A stretch of DNA of 64,000 nt from Bacillota bacterium (GTDB lineage: Bacteria > Bacillota > Bacilli > Bu12): assembly GCA_014896485.1 (NCBI GenBank), contig JADBKH010000013.1:1-64000 (forward strand), given 5' to 3'. The position numbers and the translations under genes were made by a program. Shown piece by piece: positions 58,863-64,000 of this stretch. Numbering within the stretch: position 1 is the first letter of the stretch; the number at the start of each line of letters is the position of its first letter. A model generated the notes under the pieces. That model saw only the letters and a list, made by a program, of their open reading frames with translations, searched no databases and was not told where the DNA came from.

Positions 58863-59489
58863 GTGCCGACGGTGCCGATGTTTAACATGGCCGGCGAGCA
58901 AGTCGGCCAGATCGAGCTGCCGGATGCCCTCTTCGGGCAACCCGTGCACGAAGCGGCCATCTATGCGGCGGTCGTGGGGCAGATGAAGGCCCGACGGGCC
59001 GGAAGCGCCTCGACCAAGACTCGGGCAGAAGTGCGGGGCGGCGGGCGCAAGCCTTGGCGGCAGAAGGGGACCGGTCGGGCACGCCAGGGTTCGATCCGCG
59101 CTCCCCAGTGGAAGGGCGGAGGTGTGGTCTTTGGACCCAAGCCGCGCGTCTTTGAGAACCGCGTGCCGAAGCGTGTCCGTCGATTGGCGTTGTTGAGCGC
59201 ACTGTCGTCAAAAGTGCGCGATGGTGAAATCCTGGTCGTTGATCGTCTCGAAGTCAATGAACCCAAGACCAAGCAGATGGCAACAATCTTGCGCAACCTG
59301 AAATTGGATCGCAAGGTTTTGTTGGTGCAGCCGCAAGTCGACCGCAACCTCTACCTTTCTTCACGCAACTTGCCCGGTGTCCGGCTCAGCGAGGTGCGCA
59401 ACATCAATGTCGTCGACGTGCTCGATTGCGACAAACTGGTCGTTACACCGCAATCGGTCGCCCGCATGCAGGAGGTGCTTGGCGAATGA
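58863..59489 (+). CDS. rplD: 50S ribosomal protein L4
   Basis: 208 aa from GTG 58863, one base after the rplC stop, with GGAGGGG inside rplC. The exit-tunnel loop ([21 protein letters not shown]) is conserved. In many bacteria L4 also represses this operon. Confidence 0.95.
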   Translation: MPTVPMFNMAGEQVGQIELPDALFGQPVHEAAIYAAVVGQMKARRAGSASTKTRAEVRGGGRKPWRQKGTGRARQGSIRAPQWKGGGVVFGPKPRVFENRVPKRVRRLALLSALSSKVRDGEILVVDRLEVNEPKTKQMATILRNLKLDRKVLLVQPQVDRNLYLSSRNLPGVRLSEVRNINVVDVLDCDKLVVTPQSVARMQEVLGE

Positions 59490-59770
59490 CGGACCCGCAT
59501 GATATCATCCTCCGTCCGCTGATTACGGAGCAGGCGACAAGTGCGTGGGAAGAGAAAGTTTACACGTTTGAGGTGGCCCGCAAAGCCAACAAGGTCGAGA
59601 TTCGCAAAGCGGTGGAAGCTATTTTTGGCGTACAAGTCAAATCCGTGCGAACGAGTCATGTGCGCGGCAAGCTCCGCAGGCAGGGAAAGAATCAGGGTTA
59701 TACACGTAGCTGGAAGAAGGCACGGGTCACCTTGACCGAAGCGAGCAAGCCCATCGAGATCTTGATCTAA
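59486..59770 (+). CDS. rplW: 50S ribosomal protein L23
   Basis: 94 aa; the ATG overlaps the rplD stop (ATGA). It lies at the tunnel exit and is the docking site for trigger factor and SRP. Family features: [13 protein letters not shown] and [20 protein letters not shown]. Confidence 0.95.
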   Translation: MTDPHDIILRPLITEQATSAWEEKVYTFEVARKANKVEIRKAVEAIFGVQVKSVRTSHVRGKLRRQGKNQGYTRSWKKARVTLTEASKPIEILI

Positions 59771-59798
59771 TTCCTCGATGGGTGAGGAAAGGAGGGCA

Positions 59799-60635
59799 AT
59801 GGTGGGGGTTAAGAAATACAAACCGACGTCACCGGGGCGGCGTTTCATGTCCGCGCTGACCTATGACGAGATCACAACCGATCGGCCGGAAAAGAAGCTG
59901 CTCGAGCCACTGAAAAAGTCAGGTGGCCGTAACAATCGGGGACGCGAGACGGCACGGCACCGCGGTGGCGGCCATAAGCGCATGTATCGCGTGATCGATT
60001 TTCGTCGGAATAAGGACGGCGTTCCGGCCAAGGTGCTGACCATTGAATACGATCCCAATCGCAGCGCCAACATCGCATTGGTGCGGTATGCGGACGGGGA
60101 AAAGCGCTACATCCTGGCTCCGATTGGGCTGAAAGTCGGCGAGACCATTGCCAACGGCTCCCAGGCAGAGATTCGCGTGGGGAATGCGCTTCCGCTGGCG
60201 AACATCCCTGTCGGCACCACCATCCACAACATTGAGCTCAAGCCCGGCAAGGGCGGACAAATGGTCCGCGCAGCCGGTGAGTCGGCCCAATTGGTTGCCA
60301 AAGAGGGCCGTTACGCCACCGTGCGCCTGCCTTCCGGAGAGATGCGCATGGTCTTGTTGACCTGCCGGGCAACCATCGGGCAGGTCGGCAACACCGATTG
60401 GGAAAACATCAACCTGGGGAAGGCGGGCCGTGCACGCCATCTGGGCATTCGTCCGCATGTGCGTGGCACGGTCATGAACCCTGTCGACCACCCGCATGGT
60501 GGTGGTGAAGGGCGAGCGCCGATCGGACGCAAATCACCGATGACTCCTTGGGGCAAACCGACGTTGGGATACAAAACGCGCAAGAAACACAAGACGTCTG
60601 ACAAGTTTATCGTCCGGCGCCGTGGTAAAAAGTGA
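59799..60635 (+). CDS. rplB: 50S ribosomal protein L2
   Basis: 278 aa from ATG 59799; GTG 59802 has better spacing from AAGGAGG and matches the family N-terminus ([12 protein letters not shown]). The C-terminal [16 protein letters not shown] loop with the peptidyl-transferase His is present. Confidence 0.96.
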   Translation: MVGVKKYKPTSPGRRFMSALTYDEITTDRPEKKLLEPLKKSGGRNNRGRETARHRGGGHKRMYRVIDFRRNKDGVPAKVLTIEYDPNRSANIALVRYADGEKRYILAPIGLKVGETIANGSQAEIRVGNALPLANIPVGTTIHNIELKPGKGGQMVRAAGESAQLVAKEGRYATVRLPSGEMRMVLLTCRATIGQVGNTDWENINLGKAGRARHLGIRPHVRGTVMNPVDHPHGGGEGRAPIGRKSPMTPWGKPTLGYKTRKKHKTSDKFIVRRRGKK

Positions 60636-60650
60636 GGAGGTGAGCGGTAG

Positions 60651-60935
60651 ATGGGTCGTTCGTTGAAGAAGGGGCCTTTTGCCGACGAATCCCTGTTGAA
60701 AAAGGTCCGAATGCTCAACGAGACCAACGAAAAACGGGTGATCAAGACCTGGTCGCGGCGCTCGACCATCTTTCCCGAGATGGTGGGCCATACTATCGCG
60801 GTTCATGATGGTCGGAAGCATGTGCCGGTCTATATCACGGAAGACATGGTCGGGCACAAATTGGGCGAATTTGCACCGACACGGACCTTCCGTGGACACG
60901 TGGCCCGGGCAGAGCGTTCGACGGGACGCCGGTAA
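60651..60935 (+). CDS. rpsS: 30S ribosomal protein S19
   Basis: 94 aa, standard ([26 protein letters not shown]). GAGGTGAG site. It contacts S13 in the 30S head. Confidence 0.96.
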   Translation: MGRSLKKGPFADESLLKKVRMLNETNEKRVIKTWSRRSTIFPEMVGHTIAVHDGRKHVPVYITEDMVGHKLGEFAPTRTFRGHVARAERSTGRR

Positions 60936-60971
60936 CGGCTTCTCTGAAGAGCCTAAGGAAGGGAGGTTTTC

Positions 60972-61457
60972 ATGGCACGGGAAGCAGCAACATCTGACAA
61001 GCAGGCACGTGCGGTTGCCCGGTTCGTCCGCATTGCACCGCGCAAAGCTCGGCTGTGCGTCGATCTTATCCGCGGAAAACAGGTCGATGAAGCGCTCGCC
61101 ATCTTGCGGTTTACTCCCAAGGCAGCAGCGCCCATCGTCGCGGACGTCATCGCCTCGGCAGCGGCCAACGCCGAGCATAACCTCGGTTTGGATCGGCAAC
61201 GTCTGGTGATCAAAACGGCTTATGTCGATGGCGGTCCCAGTTTGAAACGCTATATTCCACGGGCGATGGGGCGCGCTTCACAGATTCTCAAACGCACCAG
61301 CCACATTACCGTGATCGTGGAAGAGAGTGCGCGCCTTCCTCGGCCGTCCGCTGCCCAGCGCAACCGCAGAACAGCACGTCGGACAGCTGCGGCAGCACCG
61401 GCAGAAACGGCAACTGTACCGTCCGAAAAGCCAGCCGAAGGGACCAATGAAGCGTAA
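60972..61457 (+). CDS. rplV: 50S ribosomal protein L22 with long Ala-rich C-terminal extension
   Basis: 161 aa against about 110-115 for typical bacterial L22. Residues 12-122 are the standard domain ([18 protein letters not shown]; tunnel beta-hairpin [17 protein letters not shown]). About 40 extra residues follow, first Arg-rich ([14 protein letters not shown]) and then Ala/Pro/Glu-rich. The macrolide-relevant hairpin is unchanged. Ribosome site GGAAGGGAGG. Confidence 0.95.
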   Translation: MAREAATSDKQARAVARFVRIAPRKARLCVDLIRGKQVDEALAILRFTPKAAAPIVADVIASAAANAEHNLGLDRQRLVIKTAYVDGGPSLKRYIPRAMGRASQILKRTSHITVIVEESARLPRPSAAQRNRRTARRTAAAAPAETATVPSEKPAEGTNEA

Positions 61458-61499
61458 GTTGGGTTGCCTTGACAAGCAGAACAGGAAGGAGATGTTGTC

Positions 61500-62174
61500 T
61501 TGGGGCAGAAGATCCATCCAATCGGTTTCCGCATCGGCGTGATCCGCGATTGGGAATCCAAATGGTATGCGGATCAGGATTTTGACAAACTGCTGCAGGA
61601 AGACGAGCAGATTCGTACATTTATCCGTAGTCGTCTGCGCGATGCCGCTGTCTCGACGATTGAGATCGAACGTGCCGCCGCCCGCGTCAATGTGGTGATT
61701 CACACGGCAAAACCGGGAATGGTGATCGGCAAGGGAGGCAGCGAGGTCGAGAATCTCCGCCGGGCGCTCTCTGAGCAGACCGGCAAACGGGTGCACATCG
61801 ATATCGCGGAGATCCGCCACCCTGAATTGGATGCGCAGCTGGTTGCGGAAGGTATTGCCCAGCAGATCGAGCGCCGCGTTTCCTACCGCCGGGCCATGAA
61901 ACAGGCGATCCAGCGGACAATCCGCGCTGGCGCGAAGGGCATCCGCACCAACGTGGCCGGACGGTTGGGTGGTGCCGAGATCGCCCGTCGCGAGTGGTAC
62001 GTGGAGGGCACCGTTCCCATGCAGACACTGCGTGCCGACATCGATTTTGGTTTCGCGGAGGCACGTACGACGTACGGTCGGATTGGCGTCAAAGTGTGGA
62101 TTTATCGCGGGGATGTCCTTCCGGAGCGCAAGGCGACAGCGGCTCGGCCTGCGGAAACGGAGGTCGTACAGTAA
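61500..62174 (+). CDS. rpsC: 30S ribosomal protein S3
   Basis: 224 aa from TTG 61500 (AGGAAGGAGATG upstream); homology begins [12 protein letters not shown] right at this start. KH domain [18 protein letters not shown]-terminal [24 protein letters not shown]. It forms part of the mRNA entry helicase. Confidence 0.96.
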   Translation: MGQKIHPIGFRIGVIRDWESKWYADQDFDKLLQEDEQIRTFIRSRLRDAAVSTIEIERAAARVNVVIHTAKPGMVIGKGGSEVENLRRALSEQTGKRVHIDIAEIRHPELDAQLVAEGIAQQIERRVSYRRAMKQAIQRTIRAGAKGIRTNVAGRLGGAEIARREWYVEGTVPMQTLRADIDFGFAEARTTYGRIGVKVWIYRGDVLPERKATAARPAETEVVQ

Positions 62175-62176
62175 TC

Positions 62177-62608
62177 ATGTTGATGCCAAAGCGTACCAAG
62201 TACCGCAAGGTCCAGCGGGGGCGCATGAAAGGAAAGGCGAAGGCTGGAACAGAGATCAATTTTGGCGAGTGGGGCTTGATTGCGCTCGGAAGCGCCTGGA
62301 TCACCAATCGCCAGATAGAAGCAGCGCGTATTGCCATCACCCGACACGTGCGTCGTGGGGGAAAGTTGTGGATTCGTATTTTTCCCGACAAGCCGATCAC
62401 CAAAAAACCTGCCGAAACCCGGATGGGCTCTGGAAAGGGCAATCCAGAAGGATGGGTTGCTGTGGTCAAACCGGGACGGGTGATGTTCGAGCTTGCCGGC
62501 GTTCCAGACGACGTGGCCAAGGAGGCCTTGCGGCTCGCTTCCCATAAGCTGCCGATCAAGTGCAAGATCGTCCAGCGCGAAGGAGTTGAGGAGGCTCATG
62601 AAGGTTAA
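62177..62608 (+). CDS. rplP: 50S ribosomal protein L16
   Basis: 143 aa, starting 2 bp after the rpsC stop (ATG 62177). Standard blocks [18 protein letters not shown] and [22 protein letters not shown]; contacts the tRNA elbow. There is no strong ribosome site, so coupling to rpsC is likely. Confidence 0.96.
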   Translation: MLMPKRTKYRKVQRGRMKGKAKAGTEINFGEWGLIALGSAWITNRQIEAARIAITRHVRRGGKLWIRIFPDKPITKKPAETRMGSGKGNPEGWVAVVKPGRVMFELAGVPDDVAKEALRLASHKLPIKCKIVQREGVEEAHEG

Positions 62609-62807
62609 AGCAGTGCTCGACGAATTGCGCGAGCTGAGTGACGAGCAACTGGAGAAGCGCGTGAAGGATCTGAAGGAGGAACTCTTCAACCTTCGCTTCC
62701 AAGCCGCAACGGCCCAGTTGGAAAATCCAGCGCGGATTCGTCAAGTACGTAAGATGATTGCTCGGGTCCGTACGATTCAGACAGAGCGCAAGATGGGCAT
62801 TCAGTAA
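62598..62807 (+). CDS. rpmC: 50S ribosomal protein L29
   Basis: 69 aa; the ATG overlaps the end of rplP by 11 bp, with GAGGAGG inside rplP. Two-helix protein ([39 protein letters not shown]). Confidence 0.95.
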   Translation: MKVKAVLDELRELSDEQLEKRVKDLKEELFNLRFQAATAQLENPARIRQVRKMIARVRTIQTERKMGIQ

Positions 62808-62816
62808 GGAGGGAAG

Positions 62817-63116
62817 ATGGTGGAGCAAGCCCAGGCAAGTGAGGGGGCGCAGCAAACGCCCAATCGCACGAACAAACGGCGGCAACTGATCGGAACTGTC
62901 GTCAGCGACAAGATGGAAAAGACCGTCGTCGTGCGTGTGGAACGTTTAATCGAGCATTCGAAGTATCACAAGCGGTTGCGCCGCAGCAAGAAATACAAGG
63001 CCCATGATGAAAACAACCGCTGTCATGTCGGCGATCAGGTGCGGATCGAAGAGACACGCCCCTTGTCCAAGGAGAAGCGCTGGCGTGTCGTCGAGATTCT
63101 GCGGACATCCATCTAG
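62817..63116 (+). CDS. rpsQ: 30S ribosomal protein S17
   Basis: 99 aa, with about 15 extra N-terminal residues ([17 protein letters not shown]) before the usual [19 protein letters not shown]. The ATG follows AAGGAGGG. The rest is standard OB-fold. Confidence 0.95.
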   Translation: MVEQAQASEGAQQTPNRTNKRRQLIGTVVSDKMEKTVVVRVERLIEHSKYHKRLRRSKKYKAHDENNRCHVGDQVRIEETRPLSKEKRWRVVEILRTSI

Positions 63117-63130
63117 AGGGAGGTGACGCT

Positions 63131-63499
63131 GTGATTCAGCAAGAGACGCGCCTTCGCGCCGCAGACAACACAGGTGCGCGCGAACTCCTGTGTATCCGTG
63201 TGCTCGGTGGATCACGGCGCAAGTGGGGGAATATCGGCGATGTCATCATTGCCTCGGTGAAAAATGCTACGCCCGGAGGCGTTGTAAAAAAAGGCGATGT
63301 CGTACGTGCGGTTATCGTGCGGACGAAAAGCGGTGTACGGCGAAAGGACGGTTCGTACATTTCCTTCGATGAAAATGCGGCAGTGTTGATCGGTGCAGAC
63401 GGTACGCCCCGGGGCACCCGTATCTTTGGCCCTGTCGCCCGCGAGTTGCGGGAACGCAACTTCATGAAGATCATCTCGTTGGCACCGGAAGTGCTTTAA
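63131..63499 (+). CDS. rplN: 50S ribosomal protein L14
   Basis: 122 aa, GTG start with GAGGGAGGTGA upstream. Standard signature ([40 protein letters not shown]). Confidence 0.96.
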   Translation: MIQQETRLRAADNTGARELLCIRVLGGSRRKWGNIGDVIIASVKNATPGGVVKKGDVVRAVIVRTKSGVRRKDGSYISFDENAAVLIGADGTPRGTRIFGPVARELRERNFMKIISLAPEVL

Positions 63500-63534
63500 A
63501 GCCAGCGGGGAATGCAGTGGAAGGGAGGGTGCCT

Positions 63535-63864
63535 GTGAAAGCGCGTCATCTGCACGTCCGCAAAGAGGATACGGTCGAAGTGATCTCGGGCAAAGATCGG
63601 GGCAAGCGAGGGCGTGTCTTGGTGGCCTATCCGGCCAAGGAACGTGTGCTGGTGGAAGGCGTCAACCAAATCAAACGCCATACCAAGCCCAACCCGGCTT
63701 ATCCCAAGGGCGGTATCATTACCAAAGAGGCGCCGATCCACGTCTCCAACGTCATGATTGTCTGCAAGCACTGCAACCGGCGGACGCGGATTGCACACCG
63801 CTTCCTGGACGATGGCAAAAAGATTCGGGTCTGTAAGCATTGTGGGCAGTCTTTAGACGACTAG
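63535..63864 (+). CDS. rplX: 50S ribosomal protein L24 (zinc-ribbon form)
   Basis: 109 aa from GTG 63535, six bases after GGGAGGG; in-frame GTG 63517 and 63529 lie at or before that site. KOW motif EVISGKDRGKRGRVL. The C-terminal part keeps two CxxC pairs (VCKHCNRRT; VCKHCGQSL), the zinc-binding variant. Confidence 0.94.
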   Translation: MKARHLHVRKEDTVEVISGKDRGKRGRVLVAYPAKERVLVEGVNQIKRHTKPNPAYPKGGIITKEAPIHVSNVMIVCKHCNRRTRIAHRFLDDGKKIRVCKHCGQSLDD

Positions 63865-63890
63865 AAATTCCAATGGGGAGGTGAATGAGG

Positions 63891-64000
63891 GTGGCAGCAG
63901 TAGAAGAGAAACCTGAGCCAAGGCTGAAGCAACAGTATGAGCAGGCGGTGGTCCCTGCGCTGATGCAGCGTTTTAGCTACAAGAACCCGATGCAGGTGCC
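63891..64000 (+). CDS. rplE: 50S ribosomal protein L5, N-terminal part (cut by window end)
   Basis: Only the first 36 codons are visible (PRLKQQYEQAVVPALMQRF, then KNPMQV), which match the L5 N-terminus. GTG 63891 is 7 bp after GGGGAGGTG; in-frame ATG 63885 is too close. The order after rplX fits. Confidence 0.9.
   Translation, partial: MAAVEEKPEPRLKQQYEQAVVPALMQRFSYKNPMQV

Overview
The window looks like a chromosomal segment of a GC-rich, aerobic, probably spore-forming Bacillota (Firmicutes). The evidence is the gene order rpmG-secE-nusG-rplKA-rplJL-ybxB-rpoBC-L7Ae-like-rpsLG-fusA-tuf-S10 operon, a yhaO/yhaN pair, a LysM-SleB cell-wall hydrolase, cell-wall-binding-repeat-2 modules, a ydaO-type leader, frequent GTG/TTG starts and strong Shine-Dalgarno sites. 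EF-Tu carries a Cys-rich insertion of the kind I associate with Clostridia-like deep Firmicutes. The genus cannot be fixed from sequence alone.

Layout. 1-840 holds iterated GC-rich hairpins and a frameshifted remnant of unknown function. 843-5327 holds two divergent exported phosphoesterase-type proteins around a region with a textbook PhoP box, so a phosphate-starvation pair is likely. 5396-7345 is a DHA2 exporter with its own promoter and a leader terminator (possible attenuation). 7472-11506 is an exported C39-type peptidase, a penicillin-acylase-family hydrolase and two small membrane proteins. 11506-14773 is a broken GH1 beta-glucosidase, an orphan HicB-like gene and a DUF3311/SSS symporter pair. 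14856-20513 carries trpB2, a ydaO (c-di-AMP) leader with a LysM-SleB hydrolase, a ROK sugar kinase, deoC-udk and tpx. 20595-26000 carries yhaN-yhaO, tRNA-Tyr and a pirin. 26158-30394 is an intact LacI regulator followed by a sugar ABC transporter in which all three genes are broken. 30538-33207 is a GNAT plus NDP-forming acyl-CoA synthetase fusion (PatA-like). 33315-40599 is a cox-like molybdenum hydroxylase operon (coxG, M, S, L, MoxR ATPase, two XdhC-type proteins, a MobA-like nucleotidyltransferase). 40650-40802 holds tRNA-fMet and tRNA-Thr. 41439 to the end is the transcription/translation supercluster, cut off inside rplE.

How the genes relate. The GH1, SBP and two permease genes carry at least seven independent lesions, while LacI and the ROK kinase are intact. 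This reads as recent loss of a glycoside-uptake route. The cox-like operon supplies three enzyme subunits plus cofactor maturation and insertion factors, but the large subunit has a YRGVWG loop instead of the AYXCSFR loop of true CO dehydrogenase, so its substrate is open. Two housekeeping oddities need raw-read checks: a one-base frameshift splits rpoC, and ybxB has ATC where its start codon should be.
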